Source: Metaphire vulgaris (taxonomy: Eukaryota; Annelida; Clitellata; Crassiclitellata; Megascolecidae). Taken from it: 64,000 nucleotides of DNA. The number at the start of each line of letters is the position of its first letter. Position 1 is the first letter of the stretch. Shown here one piece after another: positions 43,790 through 55,104 of the stretch. Both the position numbers and the translations under genes were made by a program. The notes beneath the pieces are model-generated. The model was given only the letters and a program-made list of their open reading frames with translations. It was not told the DNA's origin and ran no database searches. The stretch covers positions 23,993,782 through 24,057,781 of the forward strand of contig CM030832.1 of NCBI GenBank assembly GCA_018105865.1, given 5' to 3'.

Positions 43790-44936
43790 ACACCTGCATA
43801 TGTTTATGCAACAGTGCCTGTCGTGCCAACAATCCAAGCACACTCAGGATTTTTTGTCCAACACAACATCGTATATGATCCACGGAGTTCCTTATTCAAT
43901 TCCCGAGGCTTTTCATCGGAGCTACATCAGTGCGGTATGGATGAAGAGTGCCTGTTGCAGCCAGTCCATTATCTGCAAGCAGACGCAGCAAACCGTGGGT
44001 TTGTAAAGAGATTGTCGAATACAGTGTGATAGGAGTTTTACAATCGAACCCCCAAAACCGATCTCTTTGTCTGTACTTCCAGCCACAAGATAGCCTATGG
44101 GCAGAACTGATGACATGTTCCAGTGCGGTTGACAGAACCCACTTCTTGTGTCCGAATTTTATTGGTTTGCCATGTAAATACCGCTTGGCTCTATGTCGAC
44201 CAAAGAATGGTATTGTGCTTTCATGGACACCGTCTGTCTGTTCGAGCTGAAAGTTCGCTAGGCAAGAAGCATTATTAGCGTGGTCCAGCAGGGGGACGCA
44301 CTTTGGCAGATCTGTTATCAGTGTTCAAGGAAGTGTTGTTGGCAAAGTGGATATTGCAGTTATTGCACATTGTTGAACTGAAGCGATTGGGTGACAGTAC
44401 ATAGATATTTGAGGCAATGAAACATAACCACTCAAAAGTAGGACACCGAGAAAGAATTTGATATCCGAAATGTCCAGATTGAAACTATGATGAACTTTCT
44501 GAGGAGCATATTCATTTGTTTCAGTACAGATATAATAACGGCGAAAACACTCGCTACTCGCTAGATAGATAGTACATATATAGATGCATTAGTTGTAGTG
44601 TGAAAAACAGTTAAAACAAACTTGTGAGCTCTGTTTGCCTTATTTTTTAAGGTAAATCATGCCTTTATATCAGCTTCTTTCAGGTGACCTTTGATCCAGG
44701 ATGATTTATGTTTTACCAGTTTCCTTTTGAAAAGGCACTGTCCTACGTGCTTTTTTGACTGGCAACTCATGCCCAAATACTTCATTTGAACTGGAATCGG
44801 AATCTTCTTCAAGACCAATTCTAAGATCTCCACTAGATTTCCAAATATTAACACATGCATCAGCCAGAAGTTGGTCGCGGTTCATATTATCAGGCCAAGG
44901 TCGTTCGAAAGAGTTGTTGTCGACGGAAGAAGACAA
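43790..44936 (-). pseudogene. piggyBac-type transposase relic
   Basis: From ATG near 44936 the minus strand reads an acidic N-terminal part (MSSSVDNNSFERPWPDN; DSDSSSNEVFGHELPVKKAR). A shift follows, then DISDIKFFLGVLLLSGYVSL, then IPFFGRHRAKRYLHGKPIKFGHKKWVL, given here as IPFFGRHRAKRY and KPIKFGHKKWVL. Next come LLRLLADNGLAATGTL and HPYR. These are the IPFKGR...KPIK.G.K.W and GI.ATGT.R blocks of piggyBac transposases. The first catalytic Asp (VDE before IPF) is not preserved. Several shifts and stops are present. I did not find TTAA-bounded CCC...GGG ends. Confidence 0.75.
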
Positions 44937-45343
44937 TCTTCTCGTCTTGTTTTAATTGTTTTGCGAAAATAATTTTTAAATAGCGAAGCGAGTTGTTAGC
45001 GGTTTGGTTGACAGGAATATTTTGAGTATCTGTAGTTTACAGGACTCAGTCTTATGATTTAATTGATCCGATAGAAATCAGCTGTAGTAGCTAGCGTCCT
45101 TAGCGACGAGTCGTTATAGTAGTAGGCCTACTGCCGCTGCCGTTTTGATATTGAACAATTTGCAGGCCTTGAATAGTAATTTAAATTGATGGCAGCTATT
45201 GTAGAAAAGAAAAGATTACTTAGTCAAGATTAAAGTACATTTAATAAGAAAGTACTTGTTGTGCAGTTAATGTTGATAGGTTGGCCTTTAAGTTTAGATA
45301 TGCTTTGTGATAATTAAATTCCCCTAGACGTATTCGCGAGAGC

Positions 45344-45345
<2 letters not shown>

Positions 45346-45427
<82 letters not shown>
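45346..45427. repeat. (GA)n microsatellite
   Basis: About 40 uninterrupted GA units. Confidence 0.97.
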
Positions 45428-45428
<1 letters not shown>

Positions 45429-45673
45429 CCACCGTCATATTATCTTAAGGAGAAACGTGAAAATTTAGCAAATCTGATTAGCACAGTTCACTGTCAGAAG
45501 ACGATACCAGTGCACCTCTTGTTCGTAGGCATTCGACACGTTCAACAAGCACCTAAAACATGGTTTTCCCGATCAGCTACATGTCTCAAGTTAATATCTA
45601 ACAATGTAATGTGTTCACGCAGTCCGCTATCGGATTACGTTAAGTTACCACGTAAATGTTAACTTTTAACAAC

Positions 45674-45718
<45 letters not shown>

Positions 45719-46333
45719 TAATAATAATGTCGCGAAATCTCCTCTTTGATCCCTTAAGTGGCAATGGACAATCCCCGCGTATGTGTTTTAAAGATATCCA
45801 GGGAAAATTTGACGGGCGGGAAGAGAAAATTTGGCCTAAAACATCTAGGTCCCCACCCTTGTATTTGAGTGGTCTTGCTTGTGAATGACAATACGTGTAT
45901 ATCTTCAATTATAATGCAGTCTTTATTAATAATGCAAGGGCTGTGATTATGCAGGAATTATAGGCGTATATCACACATTAATATTTTATTAGGCAACGAT
46001 ATCTAGCAATAAACAGCAATAAGCACTCATAGTCAGCAACATGCAAACGTATCAACAGAAACTCAATAGTCATTATATACGTCAAGATTCAATTATATAT
46101 GCGTTTCACATCAACGAATTAAAGTTTTCGGGAGCTCCGTTTAGAAGATCTAAAGATACACATTAATCAGGTTCGATTCGCTCTATCTTCTAAGGCAATT
46201 AAACTCTAGTACTAGCTTGCGGGGCAAGGTAAGAGTATAGGTCACAAGGAAAGAGCAGCAAGGCACGAGAACAAGGCACAAGGCGCGGGACCTTGCAGAG
46301 GACTACGCCACTTGAGGCTTGCGGCCTATAATG

Positions 46334-46511
46334 TTATGTTGAGTAGGACTACGCGTCCGTTTGTCCGCAGGACCTGGTAGTCCTGGAACGTGTTGATAGT
46401 AACCGCGCAGGGCTCCAAGAAGGCGTGCGGCCCGTGTAGTAATGTAATGCTGAATAGGACTACGCGTCTGTTTGCCCGCAGGACCTGGTAGTCCTGGAAC
46501 GTATTGTGTAG
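46334..46511. repeat. Tandem duplication containing GGACCTGGTAGTCC
   Basis: Two units of about 67 bp, some 111 bp apart, share GTAGGACTACGCGTC.GTTTG and CCGCAGGACCTGGTAGTCCT. The inner ACTACCAGGTCC/GGACCTGGTAGT words can form a hairpin. Confidence 0.75.
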
Positions 46512-46646
46512 TACCGGCAACCCGGCGAGTCCTGACGGCAGGACGGAACTGTCTCCTGAGTCGAGGCTCAGACGGTCTGGAACGAGGTTCCTCCCATATC
46601 GGTCGTTCAGAAGACCAGCTGAATGGCTCCATAACCGACTGATAAG

Positions 46647-47119
46647 CTGGGGTGGGGCCCATACCGGGCCGGGCGCCTCGGTACGGGCTACGGGCCTCGA
46701 GGTACGGGCTACGGGCGCAAATGTACGGGCTACGGGCCTTGTACGGGCCGGGCGCTAACAATATTTCTTTAATAAATTCAAGTTTATATTTGTTTAGTCT
46801 TGCCTTTTTCCTCCTCTTTTCCTAACAGCAACAAAATATTAATGTTCTATTGACAATTATACAATAGTTACAACTAAGCTGTAATAAAATTTTAATTAGG
46901 GAACAGCTAAGAAAATAATTTTAAAAATATAATTTATGAAAATTATTTGATTTTGAGTTTACAAACGAATATTGTATTTAATATCGTGTTAGCAGATTAT
47001 ACTTTTATGAAATTACCTTGCAGCCCCGCCCGTACCTCGGGCCGGGCGGCAAGGTACGGGCTACGGGCTACGGGCCGGGCGGGCCTCAAAGCTCGGGTTC
47101 GGGCCGGGCCCCACCCAAG
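46647..47119. mobile_element. TIR element with TACGGGC arrays
   Basis: The ends are CTGGGGTGGGGCCC and GGGCCCCACCCAAG, with a perfect 8-bp duplication CTGATAAG (46639-46646 and 47120-47127). Both ends carry GGTACGGGCTACGGGC words. The middle (46760-47015) is AT-rich and non-coding. Confidence 0.85.
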
Positions 47120-47127
47120 CTGATAAG

Positions 47128-47250
47128 GTGTGTGTGTGTGTGTGTGTTGCGTTTGTTTATAGACGCGTCCGTCTAAAAGACGATGGGCGTCTATGTGTGT
47201 TTGTATGTGTGTTTGGCTCCTCCTTTCTCAACCAGGGCTTGCCACATAAA
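47128..47250. repeat. Dispersed repeat, paralogue of 13255-13368
   Basis: Starts with (TG)n, then GTTTGTTTATAGACGCGT, AAGACGATGGGCGTCTAT and TTTCTCAACCAGGGCT. It is closely similar to the 13-kb copy. Confidence 0.7.
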
Positions 47251-47627
47251 GTAATGACGGGCCAAAATTTAGGACATTGGGACCGTACGATAAAAAGGTT
47301 TGCTAGATGTCAGTCAATAGATCATTAATAATTCTTGAAAGAAAAGCGACATCTATTGAATCTTTCGCAGGTAAGTACTTATGAATATACACTAATTTCT
47401 AGTAAAATAATAATTGCTAATAGTTCGATAACTAATTAATTAAAAAATAATCAATCATTTAAAGCGATCAATACTGCAATGGCAATGCATTAACGTCGCC
47501 TGCATTGACGTCGTCCTAGCGACTAAATTAGGAAACGTCGCTACTACGAAATCTTCATATGGCAGTGCACATTAATCATAGTCAACACTGAAACACAGGT
47601 AGAATTATATATATGGCAATTCCGCTA

Positions 47628-47628
47628 C

Positions 47629-47706
<78 letters not shown>
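47628..47706. repeat. (AAT)n microsatellite
   Basis: About 26 pure AAT units. Confidence 0.97.
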
Positions 47707-48285
47707 TCTAGTGCGAAGAAGACATGTAATGTGAAGCGTAAATATAATGAAGGATATTTGAATTTCCTATTTATTGCAAGTGACTCAGGCAATGAAAACT
47801 AAATATAGGAATAGGCTTGAACATACAATTACATTTATTGTGCGCGTGCTTGAAAGAGTTAGTGATGGATGGAAAAAAAGAGTATCGAATGTTTTGAAGC
47901 TCCGCATATTTCCTTTTGCTGAAATGACAATACCATTTATAATTCAGGGTTACAACAGTAGGTCACAAGGCACACGAATCATAAATGCTCAAAGGTGAGT
48001 TATGCAAATTGGAGGCTGCTGTATTTTGCAGGACATTCGTGGTTAGAAGTGAAGGACTGGGGTCAACCATAAACATGGACAAGCAATATATGACGAGATC
48101 AACGTTTCAAATAGTTCAATTGACCTTCAGAAGAAACACTGATTCGGAGAAAAAATGGAGCCACACTTTTGAAAGACAGACAGAAAATAGAGACACACAA
48201 TTCTTTTGTAACCACGTTAATGCCATCATAGTCAAAGCATCAAAAAGCAAGTTATGGAGATGGACAGGAATGTTAAAAAGGTCTC

Positions 48286-48420
48286 AAGTATAAATGGCAG
48301 GACCAGGACCAATGACTCTACTGCTCTCAAGGCCAGGGCTATGAACAAGGACTTGACCCTAAAGGCCAGAACCAAGACAACCTTTAATGCCAGAACTAGG
48401 ACCAAGGACTAGGCTATACT
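48286..48420. repeat. GGACCA short-word array
   Basis: CAGGACCAGGACCAATGACT, AAGGCCAG and CAAGGACT words recur. It is related to the array at 49134-49272. Confidence 0.6.
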
Positions 48421-49133
48421 AGTTAGATTGCAATTTAATGCTAAGATTTAAATGCCATATTCCTAGTACATGAGAAAAAGTAAAGAATTGGGACGCAAAA
48501 AGATCAGAAGCAACATTGCCATTAACGAATTGTTATTATTATTATTATTTCATTGTTGTTAACACACATTAAGTCATTCACTAGGTGAAGAATCATAAGT
48601 GCGGAGTGAGTCACGTGTACTAAAACAATCAACGAAACAGTTAAGTCCGAAGTGACAGATTTTCGGTAAATAGATCCAAACAGACGGATCAGCGTTATTG
48701 AACATATATGAACACTACCACCAAGTGAAAAGTGCACTACTAGCTATAGCAATAAAAAATATTAGCTCATGTTTTTGATGAACTCGTTCTACCCCAGCCT
48801 AGTTTTCAGAAGGTGATGTCGCTGCACCTTGGAATTGGAAAGATAAACTGAAATGACTGCATTCAGGGCATAATACCGCAGATGTAGACCAAGTATTCTG
48901 ACTTAAGGGTTGTGAAATATTTATAGTGAAACAAGATGGTACCGGTTTTATTGGTCTATTCTGTGTCGTGTGGTAACATTATGTGGGTGCCATAGCACAG
49001 GCCGCAAAACATAAAAAATATATATGGAATGAGTTCTTATTCATTAGGCCTACATGCTAGAAAACTAAATTAATACACCAATGTTTTATGGCCCGTCACT
49101 GACTGATATAAAGAACAAACCAACGACTCAACC

Positions 49134-49272
49134 CTCAAGACCAGGACCAGGACCAAGGGTCAACAATCAAGGTCAGGGTCAGGACCAAGGACTCAACCTC
49201 AAGCCAGGGTCAAGACCAAGAACTTGTAACGTGTCCTTAAGGAGTTTTTAAGGCCAGGACCAGAGCCAAAGA
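49134..49272. repeat. GGACCA short-word array
   Basis: ACCAGGACCAGGACCAAGG, then GGTCAGGGTCAGGACCAAGG, then TCCTTAAGGAGTTTTTAAGG. The last segment is shared with the 8.4-kb array, so they belong to one family. Confidence 0.65.
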
Positions 49273-49389
49273 CCAACATACCTGGATATTGGAATAGTTC
49301 GACTAAAGTCTAAATATAAATGTGTTTTTGTATTGAGTCTCCGGATTGTTTATGATGTCTATATACTGTAGGTCTATAAATAGTCTAAC

Positions 49390-49554
49390 CTGCATCTCCT
49401 GAATAATTTCCAACTGTGAGCCTGTAGCTGTCGTTAGAGGAACCTATACTAAATATAGAATATTCTGCGAATCTTTTGTTTCCTGAGAAATCTTCCAAAT
49501 CAATTCTCAGTCTGTATTGTCTCTTCGACGTCAAAAGATGAAGGAATTCGTTGC
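49390..49554 (-). CDS. FReD gene, exon 4
   Basis: This exon encodes the central sheet of the fibrinogen-like domain. The acceptor is TTTTGTTTAG (ends 49555) and the donor is GTTAGA (49389). Length is 165 nt, entered and left in phase 1. It reads GNEFLHLLTSKRQYRLRIDL, then EDFSGNKRFAEYSIFSIG and YRLTVGNYSGDA. These are the standard G(N)..(L)H.LT..., L.(I)(D)L.D..G....A.Y..F...(...)Y.L..G.Y.G.AGD signatures, with GDS supplied by exon 5. The frame is fully open. It has no cysteine, as expected for this segment. Confidence 0.93.
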
Positions 49555-50275
49555 CTAAACAAAACTCTTGAATAGTCAAAACATTGAATGGTTTGTCGAT
49601 GCAGTTATATTTTCAATTGCCTGTTTGCTTGGTAACTTAAAAATTCAATTCGTCGGGACCTACTGTCGTTTCTTAATCAAAGCCATATTGGATTTACCAA
49701 AAGCTTGGGGGTCTCCATTAATTATGTGAACAATTTAGGGGGAGGGAGTTTGAAAAAGTTTGACAGTTGTTGACAGGAGAGGGGGTCAAGAGAAGTTGAC
49801 GTCAACAATTTCACTTTTTACAAATAATCAAAACATAGGAAGTTTCATGGAATACTATTTATTACAATGGTAAAACGCACGGAAAAAAGATCATCATTCA
49901 TCACCACCACATTTTGACACTCAGTGAGCAAAAAAGAAAAAATGGTCATCACCACAAAAATAATAACCTTGTTATTGGGGTCTGTCCTTGATTTTGGGGA
50001 GGGTCAAATTTTTTTGATGTAATTATGTGGGGTAAGTGAAAGATGACAGTTGTTGACAAAGGGAAGGGGTCAAAAATTGCTCAAAATTTGTTGACATAAT
50101 TAATGGACAGCCCCTTGGTGGAGAGTAAAGGCAAGTATCTGATACACCTTTTCGCCCTTCATGGTTAAACCTAGAGGAAAATATTCGTTCACCGTGCAAA
50201 TATTCAGCGACTACAACTGATACTGATGTTCGCGCCCGGTGAATTTCTATATCCTCCAAGCTCCACAATCTACAC
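49555..50275. other. FReD intron 3, repeat-like words only
   Basis: TTGACAGTTGTTGACA words and GAGCAAAAAAG...GGTCATCA (about 49925-49950) suggest a decayed MITE. No exon is present. Confidence 0.4.
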
Positions 50276-50568
50276 CAGGCCCTCCGAGAGGGGGGCAGGG
50301 GGGCAACTGCACAGGGGCCCGGCGGTTTGGAGGGGGCCCGGGCCGATGATGAATATGTATAATTAACAATAAAATGAATAATAACACTAAAGAATGGTTC
50401 AAATGTCAGTTCAGCAGAGGGGCCCGCGAGCACAAGGGGGCCTTCGTCAACACTTCTAAACGGGGCTGACGAGCAAACAAAAACAAAAAAGGCGTCAAGA
50501 AATTATTACTTCTCAAGGGCCCGTCGGCCATTCTGCACAGGGGCCCGGAATTTCTCTCCGAGGGCCTG
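50276..50568. mobile_element. hAT-like MITE (CAGGCCCTCCGAGAG ends)
   Basis: A 293-bp element with ends CAGGCCCTCCGAGAG and CTCTCCGAGGGCCTG and a perfect 8-bp duplication ATCTACAC (50268-50275 and 50569-50576). Its interior repeats GGGGCCCG words and carries an expanded TGAC...GTCA motif at 50467-50496. Confidence 0.92.
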
Positions 50569-51080
50569 ATCTACACTACACTTATCATCTGAGGAGAACG
50601 GAAATACAGTGTGTAACGACAATGAAACTATCGATGCCGATGACATGGAAAGTACGAATGATACTTATAATCTGAGATGTACTTAACTTCGAATAAAGTC
50701 GAACAAAGACTAATATGACTTATTTGTAAGCGGTTGTTGCATTTATCCAGTACACTCCTAAAGAATTGTGCTCTGTGGAAAAATTAGGACCAATCACGAC
50801 GCAAAGCCGAAAACATCGTTTCTTGTATTTGGTTAATGTCCCATAGATCAACATAATAACATCTTCAACATCATGCCTAAGTCACTATCCCCCACCCCAG
50901 AAAAAAACAGCTGAAAATTGCACCTCTGAGTACCGGTGAACATTGTCTGAAAATTGAGACGAGTTACAAAGTTAAGATTGTTGCTACTGTATAAAGTCTT
51001 TGCGATGTTACTTTTGTTTCATCTATTCTTTTGCGTTTGTCCTTATGTCACAATATAGCGTATCTATGCATCTTATTTAC
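50569..51080. other. FReD intron 3, no feature seen
   Basis: Unassigned AT-rich sequence leading to the exon 3 donor. Confidence 0.4.
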
Positions 51081-51177
51081 CAATCCAGAATTCTCCGCTT
51101 GCGTTTCCAAAGCCATTTGCATAATCGTTCCATCCACGTTCAAAGTTTACGCTGCCATCTTTTCGTCTCTGGAAAAC
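51081..51177 (-). CDS. FReD gene, exon 3
   Basis: This short exon (97 nt) carries the most conserved fibrinogen-domain motif. The acceptor is GTTAACTAG and the donor is GTAAAT (51080). It is entered in phase 0 and left in phase 1. It reads [20 protein letters not shown], then [13 protein letters not shown]. This is the WTV.QRR.DGS..F.R.W..Y..GFG....EFWLG signature, with the WT contributed by exon 2. NAS is a possible N-glycosylation site. Confidence 0.93.
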
Positions 51178-51663
51178 CTAGTTAACAATTACTTGATGAT
51201 AGAGATTCGTAAATTCAAATACTGTATGAGGGAATTTAGTTAAATTGTACTTGCAAAACGGTGCAACGTACTGTAATTAAATTCATTTTTAAGCAACACG
51301 CGATGCTGTATTCGACACAGTCGACCTTACTATGCATTTACACCGGCTATAGCATAGTGTTTGTTTGTTTATTCAACAAAGAACTTACAGTAGTTGCATT
51401 TTTAAAATAGACTACTGAAGTGGAGTGAATAATGCATACAAAATTACAAATGAAAGAGCGAGATGAAACAAGTATCGCAGTTATGTCTGTAGCAGATTAA
51501 TGAATGTTGAATTGGATTGACTGCCAACTTCCTAATGGTTACAATGATCGGCGTCATAATTTTGACTGCGTCAATGATGTAATGTAATGTAATGTAATTA
51601 GCTTTTTATATTGCGCCTAATCAATCAATGTTAGCAAGCGCATTACAATTAATGTCAATTATG
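51178..51663. other. FReD intron 2, no feature seen
   Basis: Only a short (TGTAA)n run at about 51578-51600 stands out. Confidence 0.4.
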
Positions 51664-52660
51664 TCAATTATTATATGCACAATTAAACAGATGTGTCTTC
51701 AAATGTTTACGGAAAGCGACGGGCGACTTTATGTTCCGTAGCGCTGGTGGAAGGGCGTTCCAGGCATGGGGTCCAGCGTACGAGAAGGCTCGTTGCCCCA
51801 TGACTGTCCGAAGACGAGGTTTCTGGTATTGACTGCTAGAGGCTGATCGTATGCCTGGTCTACCAATGGCGGTTGATGTTGGCTGGAGCAGATCGGTCAG
51901 ATAGGTCGGACAAAGGCCATTCTGTGCACAGAACATCAGCGTGCATAGTTTGTGTTGTATCCGTGACTGGACTGGAAGCCAATGAAGTTCGCGAAGCGCC
52001 GGAGTGACGTGGTCTCGAGGTTTTAGGTCCAGCACCAGACGTGCAGCAGCATTTTGTACGCGCTGCAGGTTGGACAGTGTAGACTTTGGAAGGCCGGCAA
52101 GAACAGAATTACAATAGTCTAGTCTGGACAGAACAAACGCAGAAACCAGTTGCGAGGCGACTTCTTTGCCAGCGATTCGACAAATCTGGCGGATACGTCG
52201 TATGTGATAGAAGCAGCTCTTGGCTAACTGTCCAACGTGTTTCTTCATGGTCAATTCGTTGTCAAACAGTACTCCGAGATCTCTGACGACGGAAGAAGGG
52301 CGGACAATGGTGCCCTGAAGTGCCAAACTACAATCGGTGTTAGACAGCTTAAGCATGTTAGCATGTGAGCCAAACCATGCAAGCTCAGTCTTGGAAGCAT
52401 TAAGTTGCAATCGTCGTGAGGAACATCATCCTTGGACCTCTGTGATGCAATTTTGGAGACGACCAAGAGCAAGACCGACGTCTTTAACGTCCACATGGTC
52501 GTAGATCTGTTTATCGTCAGCAAAAATATGATGGCAAAGATCATGACGTTGAAAAATGAGGGAAAAGTCTTCTGTGTATGTGATGATCTTCCAACCAGAC
52601 GATTGAACGTTGTAATAAGCTTGACATATCCACAGCGTATATTTTTGCACTATATTAATT
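51664..52660 (-). pseudogene. L2/CR1-group LINE RT, C-terminal part
   Basis: The upstream minus-strand piece reads HHIFADDKQIYDH. After a frame break the long frame 51664-52410 gives MQLNASKTELAWFGS, then VRDLGVLFDNELTMKKHV, LSRLDYCNSVLAGLPKSTL, LQRVQNAAARLVLDL, LHWLPVQSRIQHKL and GPHAWNALPPALR, ending at FNCAYNN. This is the thumb and C-terminal region of an L2-like reverse transcriptase. The 248-codon stretch is intact. The FADD catalytic box is kept but separated by a shift. It lies in FReD intron 2. Confidence 0.88.
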
Positions 52661-52829
52661 ACATACTGACTCGGGAAAGTAAATTTTAAATGCACAATAA
52701 TTTGGTCCGGATCAGAAATATTAGAAAAACGAAACCTCTGGAAATTAAATGGAGAAATCTTCCCTTTATGCAGTTATACTCGATTAGCGTCTTTGCACAC
52801 ATAAACCTATACCGGTATAGATATTCTCT

Positions 52830-53570
52830 CTTTCTGTCATTCAGTCGTCTTCGACTTTGTTTTACATCATGGACTTTGGTGTACCATCCTTTTATTTCTT
52901 CGACTGCATTTCTCAGTTCCTGGATGTTCATTGTTAATTGCTTCCATACAGTTATCCATCCATCTTGTCTTCGGCCTGCCTTCTTTTTTGTTTCCCCTCA
53001 ACAGCTACTAGCATCAATGATTTCTCCAGCGAATCGTGTCTTCTCATAATATGCCCAAAACATTCCAGTTTTTGCTTTGGGATCAGTCCTTCCAAGGTAT
53101 GTTTTGGCTTGAATTCTGCAATCACCTCTTGATTTGTTCTCCAGGCTGTCCATGGGATTCTAAGAATTTTTCTCCAGCACCATGTTTCGAATGCATCAAT
53201 TCGCCTGCGGTCCTATTTCCGAAGTGTCCAGCTATCCGAGCCATACATCATTATAGGAAATACCATTGTTGGCACGATGTAAGCTTTTGTCTCTTTTTTG
53301 ATGTCCCTGCTTTGCCAGATTTTCCAAAATCTTGTCATAGCACTCTTACAGAATAGTATGCGTCGCCTTATGTCCAGTTCAACATCCCCGTTAAAATTTA
53401 TATTCTCTCCTAGGCATGCGATATCGGTGACCATTTCCATCTCTTGTCTATCCATCCAGTAACCAGTTTTCATTCTGTCCTGATGCCATATTTTGGTCCT
53501 TTTAAAATTTAATTGTAAACCTGTCTCAGAGCTCTCTTCTTTTACTCTTGTCAGCATCTGTTCGTGTCAC
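52830..53570 (-). pseudogene. RTE-like LINE RT fragment
   Basis: The frame reads MLTRVKEESSETGLQLNFKR, then MKTGYWMDRQEMEMVTDIAC, LGENINFNGDVELDIRRRI and MYGSDSWTLRK, followed by broken pieces down to about 52830. This is the region between the catalytic block and the C-terminal end of a non-LTR retrotransposon. It is decayed and 5'-truncated. Confidence 0.75.
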
Positions 53571-53674
53571 TTTCGCTCTCTGTAAAACAATGCAAAGAGA
53601 AAAATAAATTTTAAAGATTACTAGGAGCAAAAACTATCCTAATAAATATTTCATGCTGGCATTAAGAGACTTAC

Positions 53675-53847
53675 TGTCCAATCACCATGTGTGGTTGTCA
53701 TGTCACAAAATGCGTTGGCGTAATATCTTTTCTGTCGATAATCTACGAAGACACGATGCACACCACTCGTTGTGTTGCCTTTGAGTCTAATAGTAGAACA
53801 GTCGCTAATGCCAAGATCTGGAGAATTTTCTGAACAGTTGCACTGGT
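53675..53847 (-). CDS. FReD gene, exon 2 (start of fibrinogen domain)
   Basis: The acceptor is TTCAAATGTAG (ends 53848) and the donor is GTAAGT (53674). It is 173 nt, entered in phase 1 and left in phase 0. It reads QCNCSENSPDLGISDCSTIR, then LKGNTTSGVHRVFVDYR and YYANAFCDMTTTHGDWT. This is the DC....G...SGV......V.CDM.T..GGWT opening of the fibrinogen-like domain, with the first disulphide pair (DCS and FCD). An additional C.C pair before it could link chains. Confidence 0.93.
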
Positions 53848-53929
53848 CTACATTTGAAAAAAAAATTCTACTGACATAAGTACTTTTGCTGATTTACCCA
53901 AATGAAAAGTGCTTATTCCAGATATGCAG

Positions 53930-55070
53930 TCGAAAACTATACAATACGTCGATATTTTTTCGTCAAAAATAAGAATGCTTTATAAAATGTGTCAAAGTCA
54001 GATTTCAGAGATAATAAGAATTTTGATGAATCGATAAAACGTAATATATTTAATTCAAGCAAGAAACAAGTCTGTCGTGTAACCAAGAGAACAATAAGAG
54101 CAATAGCTAGTTGTTTAAATTTTAATTTTGAGGCAGGAATCTTCTCTTGTTGAATGCTATGGTATACAGTTGTCACGCTAAGCACATTCAGTAGTCTGCC
54201 ATCATGTTTGAGTTCCATCTGCCTTGATATCTATGTTCCATTGTCTTGGTGTCTTCATAGGAGCGTTCTCCTTGTTCTTCACTCATAGCTCCAAGATTTT
54301 AAGAGAAGTAGTTAAGGTGGCTATGTAGGAAATGAACTTGACACTCATGTTTGCTCCCAGTCTTCGAAAAGCAATCAAGACATTTTGAACTAAAAGGTCA
54401 TAATTCTCGCCTCAGAAGTTGCTAAGAAAGTCAGTAATCAGGTCGGAAAAAGCAGACCTAGCATCTTTTTCTATGGTTTTCATGGTATTAAAAAATTCTC
54501 TTTTTCAGAATTCCGCAATACCATGAAAACAGTTTGGAGAATGGTTCTCATGGATTCATAAGTCTCCTTCAGATTTACCGATAGAGCAATAGGGGTGGAA
54601 ACTAATTTATTTCCATTGTGAAGTAAAATACACTTTAAACTTCTCTTTGAAGTGTAAATAAAAAGCCTCCATTCTTCAGTTACATAACAATCACATCCCA
54701 CCGATGCAATAAGTCCTTTGATGTTGATGCAGTTTACGAGCTCCTTCCTCCATATGGAAATATTTAAGAAGATCCTTCTCTCTGTCACGATACATAAGCG
54801 TGGTTCCTGGAGCCAACAGGTTCTTTTCCTTCAGCCTTGAACCAAGTCACTCTGCTGATGACTTCAACAGATCAAGATCTCGTACAAGGTCATTCACCTC
54901 AGCTTGATTGAATGGTTGGGGCATTCCAGCATCAACTTCTGGGGCCACGAAATCTTCGTCATTGGTGTCTGTTGATACATTTGACTGACAGAATTCATCG
55001 CCGTCGGAGACTTCCAAAGTAGTGTTATTAAGTACAGTAGCTTCGTCACAGTGTGAGCAAACGGTTTCAA
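53930..55070 (-). pseudogene. Relic of a widespread repeat-borne protein of unknown function
   Basis: Read on the minus strand in order: VSDGDEFCQSNVSTDTNDED (about 54950-55010), FNQAEVNDLVRDLDLLKSSA, GSRLKEKNLLAPGT, then EEWRLFIYTSKRSLKCILLH (about 54620-54680), KETYESMRTILQTV, HFLHSHLNYF, LGAMSEEQGERSYEDTKTME and HRYQGRWNSNMMADY (about 54200-54260). I recall these word orders (EWRLFIDSSKRSLKAVLLHNGN, HSHLDFFPENLG, GERFHQDI, RYQGRWN) from many repeated, uncharacterised proteins in invertebrate genomes. I know no accepted name or function. Stops and shifts break the frame. Confidence 0.6.
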
Positions 55071-55104
55071 AGCAGAGGGGAGATTTGGCTACTGGATGGA
55101 ATGT

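Larger units (their letters stand above)
44937..46646. other. No gene seen; microsatellites and a local duplication
   Basis: It contains (GA)n at 45346-45427 and (AAT)n at 45670-45729. A diverged tandem pair has a period near 111 bp (46334-46400 and 46445-46511: TAGGACTACGCGTC, then GCAGGACCTGGTAGTCCTGG). It is intronic to the FReD gene. Confidence 0.45.
47251..49389. other. FReD intron, no exon seen
   Basis: It holds (AAT)n at 47628-47706 and two GGACCA-type arrays. Open frames at 47774-48290 (plus) look weakly protein-like but are not recognised. Confidence 0.4.
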
